Origin: Halochromatium roseum
GTDB taxonomy: Bacteria > Pseudomonadota > Gammaproteobacteria > Chromatiales > Chromatiaceae
Assembly: GCF_016653315.1 (NCBI RefSeq)
Contig: NZ_NHSH01000066.1
Location: 1-64,000, forward strand
Length of the DNA: 64,000 bases
Reading direction: 5' to 3'
The notes under the pieces are model-generated. The model did no database searches. It was not told the origin of the DNA and saw only the letters and a program-made list of their open reading frames with translations. Of the stretch, positions 39,495-48,648 are shown piece by piece (within the stretch, counting starts at the first letter, position 1; each line of letters begins with the position of its first letter). The position numbers and the translations under genes are program-made.

Positions 39495-40567
39495 GTCGCG
39501 GGCGGGGTCCCAAAGAGTTCCGTGACGCGCACCCCGAGATGATCCTCGATCATCACCAGTTCCCCATGTCCGATCAGCCGCCCGCCGACCACCAGCCGGA
39601 TGCGCGGGCGATCGAGTTCGGTCAGCTCGAAGCAGTAGCCGGGCTGGACGGCGCGCAGTTCGCGCAGCGGCAGGTGCAGGCCACTGAGTTCGAAATCGAC
39701 GCGGATGTCGAGATCATCGGGGTCGATGACGGCCGGGGTGGCGTCGCTGTCTGCTTCGGTGTTGGTCATGGAGGGTTCGGACATGGTCGCGGGTACCAGG
39801 GAGTCGATGATGAGGCGCTGATCGGCCAGATGGGCGGTCGCCAGTGTGCGGCGGCGGTGTTTCAGGTGCAGCGGGATGGCCGTCGGGTCGACCTGGCGCG
39901 GCAGCAGCAACAGATCGCCGGTTTCGAGTGCACGCCATTCCTGCCTTCGCAGGCGCGTGGCGCCGAGCCAGGGCGTTAGGGCAATGGGCAGATCCGGCCA
40001 GCGCTCGGCGACGGCTGTGGACTCGCTGGCCGACTCGGGCTCCTGTTCCAGGCGCGCGGCCAACCGCAGGCTCGCCGCCACATCCAGACCCAGACGCGCG
40101 ATGGGGGTGGCGGATTCGACGTCCGCGCGCCAGAGCGCGAGGACCTGGTCGGCGTCCGGGGCAGTCTCAGTCACGGCCGAGGTGGCGTCCGCTTCGAGCC
40201 GAGTCGACAGCAGGTTGTCCAGGGCATCAAGCAACGGCGCCAGCGCGGCTTGACGGGCCGCCGCAGCCAGTGTCGGTGGAAGCTGGTCGAGTTCCAGATC
40301 GCCAATCCAGTGCCCTAGCCACTGGCGCCAGACCTCCGCGGCCGGTGCCAGCCAAAAGGCGCCGGCCTCGCCACGCAATGGGATCAACGGCCCCGCCGCG
40401 TTGGGCCATGCAACCCGCGGCTCCAGCGCGAGACGCAAGGTCAATGGTCCCTCGGGCAGATCCAGCGTCAGTCGCGGCGTCCACCGGGCCAGGCACTGCG
40501 TCAGCCGCAACTGTGCGCGGGTCAAACGTTCGAGCGCCAGCGGCCGGATCGGCGTCGGATCCGTCAC
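39491..40567 (-). CDS. sctQ: Type III secretion cytoplasmic ring protein SctQ (YscQ family)
   Basis: 358 residues. The C-terminal SPOA (FliN-like) domain is clear: DIRVDFELSGLHLPLRELRAV, CFELTELDRPRIRLVVGGRLIGHGELVMIEDHLGVRV. The N-terminal part is variable, as usual. It builds the cytosolic sorting platform below the export gate. The GTG start overlaps the sctP stop (GTGA). An internal start producing the short SPOA-only form is common in the family but was not verified here. Confidence 0.94.
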   Translation of the reverse strand: MTDPTPIRPLALERLTRAQLRLTQCLARWTPRLTLDLPEGPLTLRLALEPRVAWPNAAGPLIPLRGEAGAFWLAPAAEVWRQWLGHWIGDLELDQLPPTLAAAARQAALAPLLDALDNLLSTRLEADATSAVTETAPDADQVLALWRADVESATPIARLGLDVAASLRLAARLEQEPESASESTAVAERWPDLPIALTPWLGATRLRRQEWRALETGDLLLLPRQVDPTAIPLHLKHRRRTLATAHLADQRLIIDSLVPATMSEPSMTNTEADSDATPAVIDPDDLDIRVDFELSGLHLPLRELRAVQPGYCFELTELDRPRIRLVVGGRLIGHGELVMIEDHLGVRVTELFGTPPAT

Positions 40568-41613
40568 GCGCCTTGATCCTCATCGGCGTCCCAGGGATCG
40601 CGCCGGTTGCGCGAGCGTCCATCGCCGGGGTTGGAATCATGACCGGCGTCATGACCGGCGTTAAGCGCGTCGATGACCTGCACCTCGACCCGAACCGGGG
40701 TCTCCAGCCGGTTGGCGAGGGCCTGTTGCAGGCTGTCGACCTGGCCGGACAACTGGCGCGCGAGATCGGTACTGGGGAGCTGGATGCTGACCAGGAGCTG
40801 GCCATGTTCCTGGCGCAGCCGGATCTCGCCGCCCTGCAAGACGGATTCGCGCAATTGGATGCGCACCTCCGAGTCGCCGACTTCACCGCGGTCGGTCACT
40901 AGAATGCGCTGCGCCAAACGCTCGCCGAGGCGTTCGATCTGCTCGACCTGGTCGCTGGTTTGCGTCGTGCTCGTCTCGGGTGCCGATGGGTTTTCGACCG
41001 TGGCGCGCTGCTGGCCGAGTCCTTGCAAAATGCGATCGCCCGTCGGGAAGTCGCTGCCGGATGAGGATGACTCGTTGGGCTTGGTGTGTTGTTGGCCCGG
41101 GGGGGCGCTTGTCGGCTGTGCCGGTTCAGGGCCGCTCTCACCGATGATGAAGGCACTCGGCGGTCGGACCGGTTGGCCGTCGGTGGACAGGCGATCGGAC
41201 TTGGCATCGGCTGGACCATGGATCGGTCGATCGCTCGCAGACACAGGCGTCGATCGCGCATCGGTGGGCTGACGACCGATCAAGGGGCCGGTTAAGGGGG
41301 TGATGATCGGGCCTGGGGGCTCGTCGTGGCCGCTGGATTTGCCACCTTCGCCCAGGATATCCGCGTCAGTGTCATCACTGCTGCGGGCTGGTTTGGTCGC
41401 TGCTGGCCTTCGGTCGATAGGGGGTCGCTCAATGATCTGGGCCGAGTCAGTGGAGACATCGGATGCCGGCTTGGTGTGCAGTAGGGTGCTAAACCGTTCG
41501 GCCGCTTGGTTGAGTTTGGCGCCGATGTGGGAATCCAACGGGTCCGGGTTCGCGACTGGGACCGAGTCTGAAGGGTTACGGGTTGCGGCTTTCTCTGATC
41601 GATCTGTCTTCAC
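40564..41613 (-). CDS. sctP: Type III secretion needle-length regulator SctP (YscP-like)
   Basis: About 349 residues from GTG 41613, with GGAG five bases upstream. GTG 41619 is possible. A long low-complexity Pro/Ser/Thr/Asp region (a ruler-like spacer) is followed by a C-terminal T3S4-like domain: EVRIQLRESVLQGGEIRLR, HGQLLVSIQLPS. The call rests on operon position between sctO and sctQ, composition, and this domain. It sets needle length and the SctU switch. Confidence 0.85.
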   Translation of the reverse strand: MKTDRSEKAATRNPSDSVPVANPDPLDSHIGAKLNQAAERFSTLLHTKPASDVSTDSAQIIERPPIDRRPAATKPARSSDDTDADILGEGGKSSGHDEPPGPIITPLTGPLIGRQPTDARSTPVSASDRPIHGPADAKSDRLSTDGQPVRPPSAFIIGESGPEPAQPTSAPPGQQHTKPNESSSSGSDFPTGDRILQGLGQQRATVENPSAPETSTTQTSDQVEQIERLGERLAQRILVTDRGEVGDSEVRIQLRESVLQGGEIRLRQEHGQLLVSIQLPSTDLARQLSGQVDSLQQALANRLETPVRVEVQVIDALNAGHDAGHDSNPGDGRSRNRRDPWDADEDQGA

Positions 41614-42098
41614 GACCACTCCCGGCGCATCTGATGCGCGGCGCCAGCGATCTCTTCAAGCTCCTGTTCCTCGCGCATCATCTGTTCACGCTCCTCAATG
41701 GCCCGCTGTACGGCGACAAACTGCTCGAACTTCTCGCATTCGCGCACGCTGGCCGCATGACGCTCACGCGCCTCGTCCAGCGCCTGACGCGCGGTGTGCA
41801 GCTGCTGTTCCTCATCGAGCACACGCTGATTCAAGAGCGCCTCGCGTTCGCGTAATTGGGCGGTAGAGCGGTTCATGTCCTCGATGCGCTCGACCAGCAC
41901 CAACTGCTCGCGGATCGCCTCGAAACACCGCTGCTCTTCGCTCAGGCGGTGGTCATGAAAATGCTGCGTCTCATCGCGCGCCTGCTGCACGACCCGCGCC
42001 TGCTGATCGAAGCGCTGCTGCTCGCGTCGCAACGCCCGCGTGGCCAACTGCTCGCGATACTGCTTGATGCGCAAGAGTTCGCCATAGGTGTCGCTCAT
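41610..42098 (-). CDS. sctO: Type III secretion stalk protein SctO (YscO-like)
   Basis: 162 residues, almost entirely coiled coil and rich in Glu, Gln and Arg (LLRIKQYREQLATRALRREQQRF). This is the pattern of YscO/FliJ proteins that contact the ATPase and SctV. Identified by composition and position between sctN and sctP. It overlaps sctP by a few bases. Confidence 0.9.
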   Translation of the reverse strand: MSDTYGELLRIKQYREQLATRALRREQQRFDQQARVVQQARDETQHFHDHRLSEEQRCFEAIREQLVLVERIEDMNRSTAQLREREALLNQRVLDEEQQLHTARQALDEARERHAASVRECEKFEQFVAVQRAIEEREQMMREEQELEEIAGAAHQMRREWS

Positions 42099-42149
42099 GC
42101 CGGCGTCGCGGTTCCGGGGCCGTCGCGTCTCTGGGGCTGAAAGCTGTGA

Positions 42150-43493
42150 TCAGCCGACCAGTCGCCGCAGGGTCGCGACCGTCTCCTCGAAGCTTGGCCG
42201 TTCATCGCCGCGCTGGCGCAGAAAGGCGCGAATCGCATCGATGCGCGAGAGCGCTTCGTCGGCCAGCGGATCGCTGCCCTTCTTGTACTCGCCGATCTTG
42301 ACCAGCAACTCGACCTCCTCGTACTTGGCCATCAACTCGCGTACCCGGCTCGCCGCCGCGCGATGCTCGGGCGCGACGATGGCCCCCATCACCCGGCTGA
42401 CGCTGGCCAGCACGTCGATGGCCGGATAATGATTGGCCGCCGCCAGCTTGCGCGACAGGATGATATGTCCATCGAGGATCGAGCGCGTCTCATCGGCGAC
42501 CGGCTCGGTCATGTCGTCGCCCTCGACCAGCACCGTATAGAGCGCGGTGATGAAGCCCTTGTCGGACTGACCGACGCGCTCCATCAGACGGGGCAGGGTG
42601 GCGAACACCGAGGGCGGAAAGCCGCGCCGGGTCGGCGGCTCGCCGGCGGCCAGACCGATCTCGCGCTGGGCGCGTGCAAAGCGCGTCACCGAGTCCATCA
42701 ATAGCAGCACCCGTCGTCCTTGATCGCGAAAATACTCCGCGATCGCCGTGGCCACATAGGCCGCCTTGGCGCGCTCCATCGAGGGCCGGTCTGAAGTTGC
42801 GACCACGATCACCGACTTGGCCGAACCCTCCGGTCCCAGGTCGTGCTCGATGAACTCGCGTACCTCGCGCCCGCGCTCGCCGATCAGCGCCAGCACGGTT
42901 ACGTCAACGTCGGCCCCGCGCACCAGCATCGACAGCAGGGTACTCTTGCCGCCGCCGGCCGCCGCGAAGATGCCCAGGCGCTGGCCCTCGCCACAGGTCA
43001 GAAGTCCGTCGAGCACGCGCAGACCCAGCGCCAGGGGTTTGTCGATGATCCGTCGCTTGAGCGGATCGGGCGCGTCCTGATAGACCGGATAATGGGTCTC
43101 GACCTCCAGCGGGCCGAGCCTGTCTTGATCCAGCGGCTCGCCCAGACCGTCGAGCACCCGGCCCAGCAGTCCCGGACCCACCGGCACCATCTGCATGCGT
43201 CCGGTCGGGATGACCTCGGTATTGGAGGACACCCCGTAGATCTCGCCCATGGGCGTGAGCAATGCTTCCTTACCGCTGAAGCCGACCACCTCGGCCACAA
43301 GCTCGAAGTCCTCGCCTGGATTGCGCAGATGGCAGAGTTCGCCGATGCGCGCGCCCGGCACCATGGCCTTGATGATGGTCCCCGTGATCTGGGTCACGCG
43401 CCCGCGCACCTCCAGCAGCCGCACCTCCTCGATGGAGCGTGCGAGCAGGTCGGTGATGTAGTCGAGGCCCGGTGCCGCGTGCGTGTCACTCAA
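42150..43493 (-). CDS. sctN: Type III secretion ATPase SctN (YscN family)
   Basis: 447 residues from TTG 43493. This start is chosen because GGAGG lies nine bases upstream and the length then fits YscN (439). No ATG or GTG is available. Walker [26 protein letters not shown], Walker [27 protein letters not shown] and the [21 protein letters not shown] segment are intact. It unfolds substrates and detaches chaperones. It is the first gene of the leftward operon. Confidence 0.97.
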   Translation of the reverse strand: MSDTHAAPGLDYITDLLARSIEEVRLLEVRGRVTQITGTIIKAMVPGARIGELCHLRNPGEDFELVAEVVGFSGKEALLTPMGEIYGVSSNTEVIPTGRMQMVPVGPGLLGRVLDGLGEPLDQDRLGPLEVETHYPVYQDAPDPLKRRIIDKPLALGLRVLDGLLTCGEGQRLGIFAAAGGGKSTLLSMLVRGADVDVTVLALIGERGREVREFIEHDLGPEGSAKSVIVVATSDRPSMERAKAAYVATAIAEYFRDQGRRVLLLMDSVTRFARAQREIGLAAGEPPTRRGFPPSVFATLPRLMERVGQSDKGFITALYTVLVEGDDMTEPVADETRSILDGHIILSRKLAAANHYPAIDVLASVSRVMGAIVAPEHRAAASRVRELMAKYEEVELLVKIGEYKKGSDPLADEALSRIDAIRAFLRQRGDERPSFEETVATLRRLVG

Positions 43494-43572
43494 TGGTTGT
43501 GGCCTCCAGCCGACTCCAGCGTGTCGCGTCGGCAGTATACTCAATCACTGCCCATCGTCAGCCCCCTCAAGC
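43494..43572. promoter_or_regulatory. Divergent intergenic region of the two T3SS operons
   Basis: Only about 79 bp separate sctN (leftward) and sctW (rightward). A TATACT element (43536-43541) inside the palindrome AGTATACT could be a -10 box for the rightward genes, but no convincing -35 is seen. In Yersinia the equivalent region is controlled by an AraC-type activator. No such regulator gene is in this window. Confidence 0.35.
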
Positions 43573-44712
43573 ATGTTCGCCATGACCGGTTCAGGTTCGA
43601 TTCAAGCCGATTCCGCTAACCTCGCGGGCCTTCGCTCGGAGCGCGACGGGCTGCCGGTGACCGACGGGCAACGCGAAGGGCAATATCGCGGCGAGCGCGT
43701 GGTGCTTGGCGACCAGCGCTCACTGCTCCAGGATGCCGCCGAGGAGATGACCTTCCAGCAAGGCGAGAGCGAGGAGAAGACGCTCGCGCGCCGCACCATC
43801 AGCGATGCCGCCAAGCAGAAAAAGGGCCTCGCCATGCTGCGCGTCAAGCAGGTGATGGGCAAGCTACCCGACCTGCGCAAGAGCCATCTCGAGCGCGTCC
43901 TGCAGATCCTGATGCGTTTGCGCCATGCTGAGTCGTTCGATCTGCGCCATCAGGTGCGCGAGCAATTCCCCGAACCCTCCCATCAGTATGCCGCGCTACT
44001 GGCGTTCGCCGAGCGTCTGCGCGAGGAGGGCGCGCCGGCGAGCCAAATCGCCATGGCTGAGCGCGCCCTGCGCGAACTCGAAGCCGAACAGGGGCCGGCG
44101 ATCCGTGCGGCGCTCAATATCGCGGAGGTCGCCGACGCGTTCAGCCAGACCCAACTCGGCGATTTGCAGACCCTGCGTGCGACCTATCGCGATGCCGTGC
44201 TCGACACCTCCGGCCTGAGCGAGACCTTCAACAGCCTGAAAGATCGCCATGGCGACTCCGAGCTGTTACAGGCGATCAAGTATCTGCTCAAGGCCCTGGC
44301 CGCCGACCTCGGGGCCGACGGTCCCTCGATCGACCGCGCCAAGCTCAGCGTGCTGCTCAACGATCTCTACCGGCTGGAACTGCTGACCGGTCTGCTGGAG
44401 GACTGCGCCACCCTGGTCGAACGCTATCGCGCGTCGGATCGCGCCTTTAAGCCCAGTGACCTGCTCGGCGAGCTGCTCGCGCTTCAGGTCCAGACCTGGC
44501 TGCGGCCCGAGTCGATCATGCCGCTGCCGGGCAAGCTCGGTCTGCGCGAGCTGGAACGAGAAATCAATTTCCTACGCGAGTTCAAGGAGCTGGCGCGGTC
44601 GATTCCGCTCAAGGCCTATGCTGACGCGGAACAGCGCCCGCGTCTGCTTGATGTCATCCAGCAAGCACTGGACAGTGCCATCGAGCGCGAGGACGAGGAG
44701 GAAGGTTCATGA
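43573..44712 (+). CDS. sctW: Type III secretion gatekeeper SctW (YopN-TyeA fusion type)
   Basis: 379 residues from ATG 43573 (or 43582). The HrpJ/YopN domain covers about residues 50-290 (GERVVLGDQ...EEMTFQQGE, helical X-bundle). The TyeA-like part follows (LLNDLYRLELLTGLLEDCATLVERY ... INFLREFKELARSIPLKAY), so the two Yersinia proteins are one chain here. It blocks early effector export until contact. It overlaps the next chaperone gene by ATGA and is the first gene of the rightward operon. Confidence 0.93.
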   Translation: MFAMTGSGSIQADSANLAGLRSERDGLPVTDGQREGQYRGERVVLGDQRSLLQDAAEEMTFQQGESEEKTLARRTISDAAKQKKGLAMLRVKQVMGKLPDLRKSHLERVLQILMRLRHAESFDLRHQVREQFPEPSHQYAALLAFAERLREEGAPASQIAMAERALRELEAEQGPAIRAALNIAEVADAFSQTQLGDLQTLRATYRDAVLDTSGLSETFNSLKDRHGDSELLQAIKYLLKALAADLGADGPSIDRAKLSVLLNDLYRLELLTGLLEDCATLVERYRASDRAFKPSDLLGELLALQVQTWLRPESIMPLPGKLGLRELEREINFLREFKELARSIPLKAYADAEQRPRLLDVIQQALDSAIEREDEEEGS

Positions 44713-45086
44713 TCGGCCCGGTGATCGATGCCTTTGCCCATGATCTGGGATTGACGGATTTCAGCTGGTCCAGGCAGCAGGGCGTGGCGGTCTTTGCCTT
44801 CGATCGGCGCGGCACCCTCTACCTGGAGGAACACCCGCAAGGCCTGCTGATGTATCTCAGCCGCGACGTCGATGCGCGCGAGCCGGTGCGCGCGCGTCTC
44901 ACGCAGGCGCTCCGGCTCTGTCACTATCAGCACAATTGGCCGTTCGTGGTTCAGGTCGGACTGCGCGAGGCCTCGCAACTGGTGTTTCTGGCGCGGTTGC
45001 CGCTGACCGAGGTCACGCTGCCGGCCCTAGAGCAGGCGCTGGCACTACTCACGCGCCTGCAGGATCAGGCCGCCAGTACCGGATAA
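44709..45086 (+). CDS. SycN-like chaperone of the gatekeeper
   Basis: 125 residues matching the Yersinia SycN pattern: an N-terminal VIDAFAHDLGL helix, GTLYLEEHPQGLLMYLSR strands, SQLVFLARLPL and a C-terminal LPALEQALALLTRLQ helix. SycN, with YscB, escorts YopN. It is encoded between sctW and sctX as in the virA operon. No yscB homologue is visible in the window. Confidence 0.85.
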   Translation: MIGPVIDAFAHDLGLTDFSWSRQQGVAVFAFDRRGTLYLEEHPQGLLMYLSRDVDAREPVRARLTQALRLCHYQHNWPFVVQVGLREASQLVFLARLPLTEVTLPALEQALALLTRLQDQAASTG

Positions 45087-45116
45087 GCCCCAGTCGCCCA
45101 ACAGATAAGGTGTTTC

Positions 45117-45497
45117 ATGGATCACAAGATCGGCGGTTTTTCACCCGACCTCGGACTCGAAGTCATCGCCCGGCTCGACGGCGCCGACACCAATCTGCCG
45201 GCTCAGCGCGACACCCAGCTCACCGGCGGGCCGATTCGTCAATGGGTCGGCGAACTCTTCCGCCCCACGACGCTGGATCAGGCCCTGCGTCAGTTTATCC
45301 AGCCAAGCGTCAGCGATCCGAGCCTGTTGACCCCGGCGCGTTTCGAGGCGCTGGTGCGCGACAGTGCCCAAGTGCTCAGGGAACTGGCCGCGCGCGACCA
45401 GGACCCGCACCTCGCCGCCGCCGGCGAGCTGCTGACCCGCGAACTCGAACTGCGCGATCTGCTGGCCAGCTATCGCGCGCTGCTGATGCGGGCTTAG
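45117..45497 (+). CDS. Type III secretion protein SctX (YscX family)
   Basis: 126 residues. The pattern fits YscX: a secreted-type N-terminus with GGFSPDLGLEVI and a C-terminal helical part LTRELELRDLLASYRALL. It pairs with YscY and is needed for assembly at the export gate SctV. It lies directly before sctY and sctV, the order of Yersinia. YscX/YscY occur only in Ysc-type systems. Confidence 0.88.
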   Translation: MDHKIGGFSPDLGLEVIARLDGADTNLPAQRDTQLTGGPIRQWVGELFRPTTLDQALRQFIQPSVSDPSLLTPARFEALVRDSAQVLRELAARDQDPHLAAAGELLTRELELRDLLASYRALLMRA

Positions 45498-45503
45498 GCC
45501 GCC

Positions 45504-45842
45504 ATGTGGAATCAGGAGCGGACCCAAGCCCTGTGGGTGCTGGCCGACGTCTATCTGGAGCAGGATCGCGCCGGCGAGGCGCTGATTCTGCTGCGCGCCT
45601 TGGCGCGCCTGGCGCCCACGGAATCCGGTGTTTGGCGCGCGCTCAGCTATGCCGCGCTGCGCGCCGGCGAGCCGGACGAGGCGCTGACAGCGGTCGATAC
45701 CCTGTTACGGCTGGAGGCGCCCAGCGTCGACAATGCGCCCATTCTGCTGTTGCGCGCCCAGGCCCTGCGCGCGCTCGGCCGCGCGGGCGAGGCCCAAGAC
45801 AGCCTCAACCGCTATCTGCAACTGCGACCGGACGCCGGCTGA
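45504..45842 (+). CDS. Type III secretion chaperone SctY (YscY family)
   Basis: 112 residues with about three TPR units (YLEQDRAGEALILLRALARL, LRAGEPDEALTAVDTLLRL, LGRAGEAQDSLNRYLQLRP). Its position between sctX and sctV, with 6-bp and zero-bp spacing, fits YscY, the chaperone of SctX. It was recognised by TPR pattern and context. Confidence 0.87.
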   Translation: MWNQERTQALWVLADVYLEQDRAGEALILLRALARLAPTESGVWRALSYAALRAGEPDEALTAVDTLLRLEAPSVDNAPILLLRAQALRALGRAGEAQDSLNRYLQLRPDAG

Positions 45843-47948
45843 ATGCTCGCTCAAGCCCAAGCCATCCTAGGACTGGTCACGCGCCGCAGCGACATCCTGC
45901 TCGCGGTCTCGGTGGTCATGGTCCTGTTCATGCTCATCGTGCCGCTGCCGACCCTGGTGCTCGATGCGCTGATCGCGATCAACATGACCGCTGGCATGAT
46001 CCTGCTGATGGTCGCGGTCTATATCCCCTCGCCGCTGGCCTTCTCGGTGTTTCCGGCGATTCTACTGATCACCACGCTGTTTCGGCTGGCACTCAATATC
46101 AGCTCCACGCGCCTGATCCTGCTCAATGCCGATGCTGGCGAGATCATCCTCGCCTTCGGTGAGTTCGTGGTCGCCGGTAACTTCGTTGTCGGCGCGGTGC
46201 TGTTTCTGATCATCACCATCGTGCAGTTCGTCGTCATCACCAAGGGCTCGGAGCGCGTGGCCGAGGTCAGCGCGCGCTTCTCGCTCGATGCCATGCCGGG
46301 CAAGCAGATGAGCATCGACGGCGACATGCGCGCCGGTCTGATCGATATGGAAGAGGCGCGCCGCCGCCGTAGCCTGGTCGAGAAGGAGAGCCAGCTCTAC
46401 GGCTCGATGGACGGCGCCATGAAGTTCGTCAAGGGCGACGCCATCGCCGGACTCATCATCACCGCCGTCAATCTCATCGGCGGCATCGTCATCGGCGCGC
46501 TGCAAAAGGGCATGACGGCGGGTGAGGCGGTTCAAGTCTATTCGATCCTCTCCATCGGCGACGGCCTGGTGTCGCAGATTCCGGCGCTACTGATCTCGAT
46601 CACGGCGGGCATCATCGTCACCCGCGTCTCGACCGATGAGTCGAGCAATCTCGGCGCCGACATCGGCAAGCAGGTGCTGGCGCAGCCCAAGGCGCTGCTG
46701 ATCGCCGGCAGTCTGTTGTTTCTGTTCGCGGCCATTCCGGGCTTTCCCTATCAGGTGTTCATCCCGCTCGGCCTGATCCTGCTCGGGTTGAGCTGGACGC
46801 TGATCCGCATCAGTCAGGTCGAGGCGGCGGCTGAGGCGAGCGGCGGGACGATTCCGGCCATGGCGCCGGCTGGTCAGTCGGCCAAAGCCAAGGCGGCGTC
46901 CAAGGGGCGTGCCGGTGCGGTCGAAGACGAGTTCGCGCTGACCGTGCCGCTGCTGATCGATGTCGATGCAACCCTGGAGCGGGTGCTGCACGCCGATGAA
47001 TTGAACGAGGCGCTGATCCAGGTGCGCCGCGCGCTCTATCTGGATCTCGGGGTGCCGTTCCCCGGTATCCATCTGCGCTACAACGCCAATCTGACCAACG
47101 GCACCTATCAGATCCTGATCCAGGAGACGCCGATGGCGCAAGGGCGGCTGCGTCCCGGCTGGGTGTTCTGTCGCGAGGAGGCGCGGCATCTGGAGATGCT
47201 CGGGGTGCAGAGCGAGGGCGGCGATCGGTTTCTGCCCGGTGTCGAGACGCTCTGGGTCGAGGAACGGCAGCGCGCCCGACTCGACCAGGCCGGCATCGCC
47301 ACGCTGGATCTGCCGCGCGTGCTGACCTTCCATCTGTCTTTCATCCTGAAGAAATACGCGCCCGACTTCATCGGCATCCAGGAGACGCGCTATCTGCTCA
47401 GTCAGATGGAGGGGAGTTTCGGCGAGCTGGTGAAGGAGGTGCAGCGGGTGCTGCCGATCCAGAAGATCACCGAGATCTTTCAGCGTCTGGTATCGGAGGA
47501 GATCTCGATCCGCAATCTGCGCACCATCCTGGAGGCGCTGGTCGAGTGGGGGCAGAAGGAAAAGGACTCAGTGCTGCTGTGCGAATACATTCGCGGCACG
47601 CTCAAGCGCTATATCAGCTACAAGTACAGCAGCGGGCGGAACATCCTGCCGGCCTATCTGCTGGCGCCGGATGTCGAGGAGACCATTCGCGGTTCGATCC
47701 GTCAGACCTCGGCGGGAAGTTACATGGCGCTCGATCCGGCGGTGGCGCAGACGTTCGTCGCGCACTGCAAGCAATCGATCGGCGAGCTGCGCCCTGGACG
47801 GGCGCGTCCGGTGATCGTGGTGTCGATGGATATCCGGCGCTATGTGCGCAAGCTCATCGAGATGGAGCTGTATGAGGTGCCGGTGCTGTCGTATCAGGAG
47901 TTGACGCAGGAGATCACGGTGCAGCCGCTGGATCGCATCCTGTTGTGA
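45843..47948 (+). CDS. sctV: Type III secretion major export gate protein SctV (LcrD/YscV family)
   Basis: 701 residues. An N-terminal membrane domain with about eight segments includes [24 protein letters not shown], the FHIPEP-type signature region and [16 protein letters not shown]. The cytosolic nonameric ring domain follows from about residue 355 ([15 protein letters not shown] ... [23 protein letters not shown]). It takes up substrate-chaperone complexes. Directly after sctY. Confidence 0.98.
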   Translation: MLAQAQAILGLVTRRSDILLAVSVVMVLFMLIVPLPTLVLDALIAINMTAGMILLMVAVYIPSPLAFSVFPAILLITTLFRLALNISSTRLILLNADAGEIILAFGEFVVAGNFVVGAVLFLIITIVQFVVITKGSERVAEVSARFSLDAMPGKQMSIDGDMRAGLIDMEEARRRRSLVEKESQLYGSMDGAMKFVKGDAIAGLIITAVNLIGGIVIGALQKGMTAGEAVQVYSILSIGDGLVSQIPALLISITAGIIVTRVSTDESSNLGADIGKQVLAQPKALLIAGSLLFLFAAIPGFPYQVFIPLGLILLGLSWTLIRISQVEAAAEASGGTIPAMAPAGQSAKAKAASKGRAGAVEDEFALTVPLLIDVDATLERVLHADELNEALIQVRRALYLDLGVPFPGIHLRYNANLTNGTYQILIQETPMAQGRLRPGWVFCREEARHLEMLGVQSEGGDRFLPGVETLWVEERQRARLDQAGIATLDLPRVLTFHLSFILKKYAPDFIGIQETRYLLSQMEGSFGELVKEVQRVLPIQKITEIFQRLVSEEISIRNLRTILEALVEWGQKEKDSVLLCEYIRGTLKRYISYKYSSGRNILPAYLLAPDVEETIRGSIRQTSAGSYMALDPAVAQTFVAHCKQSIGELRPGRARPVIVVSMDIRRYVRKLIEMELYEVPVLSYQELTQEITVQPLDRILL

Positions 47949-48045
47949 TACGGCGCGGCAACCCTGCCGAGATTCTGTGAGTTCTGTCAAGGTTTCGGAA
48001 GATGTCGAGATGTAGCCTAGGAAGGTTATTCGATGGAGTGCGCTG

Positions 48046-48645
48046 GTGATCGATGCTGATGCAGACCCTTCGGCAAGAGTGCTCGACCCGTTGGCGGATG
48101 CCTTACGGGCCATGGGTCATGCCGTCACCGCGCATCGTCTGTCCAATCGTCCCGACTCGCTTTACATCGGCCCGCGTGTACGGATGCGTGAGGCCGAGAT
48201 CATCTACCGCCGCCCCGAGCCGGGGCTGCTGCTGATCGTCCTCTATCGCCGGCTCGGCGAACGGCGCACCACGCTCGCCAATCCCTTCGCCGAGCTGTTC
48301 GACTTCCTGTCCTTGTGTGTTGAGCCGCGCTTCGGCTTGCGCCGCGTTCTGTGCCGCATCTCGACCCGTCCCTATCGCGATCTGGGTGGACTGGACGACA
48401 CGCGCATGGTGCGACTGTGCCGCCATCTGTTGGGGGCGGAGTGGGTCGAGTATGACCAGCATCCCTGGCTTGCGCAGGAGGCGGCGGCGCTGCGCGCGTG
48501 CCTGGCGCGGCTGCGGCCCGCGCGCGGGACCGGCGACCGACCGCCCAACATCCATCAATGCCCAGGGCCAGTCCGGCGCAAGCATCCCCACAGCTTTCCG
48601 GGGCGGATCAACACTGACAATAACGCTGCATCGCGAGGATCCTGA
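48046..48645 (+). CDS. LcrR-like type III secretion protein
   Basis: 199 residues with a GTG start and GGAG seven bases upstream. The first 150 residues resemble Yersinia LcrR in layout (LADALRAMGHAVTAHRL, ...IYRRPEPGLLLIVLYRRLGERRTTLANPFAELF). LcrR follows lcrD and precedes lcrG there, the same position as here. The tail after about residue 155 (PARGTGDRPPN...) is basic, low in structure and not family-like. Identity is moderate. LcrR influences translocator and LcrG expression in Yersinia. Confidence 0.65.
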   Translation: MIDADADPSARVLDPLADALRAMGHAVTAHRLSNRPDSLYIGPRVRMREAEIIYRRPEPGLLLIVLYRRLGERRTTLANPFAELFDFLSLCVEPRFGLRRVLCRISTRPYRDLGGLDDTRMVRLCRHLLGAEWVEYDQHPWLAQEAAALRACLARLRPARGTGDRPPNIHQCPGPVRRKHPHSFPGRINTDNNAASRGS

Positions 48646-48648
48646 ACC

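Noticed and set aside
36663-43493. Flagellar export genes instead of an injectisome
   Set aside because: SctN-U are shared with flagella, but the linked YopN-TyeA, YscX/Y, LcrH, translocator and needle genes are injectisome-only. No flagellar structural gene is present.
44936-46162. 408-codon open frame on the plus strand
   Set aside because: Runs out of frame through the SycN-like, SctX, SctY and SctV genes. Arg/Ala/Gly-rich shadow typical of high GC.
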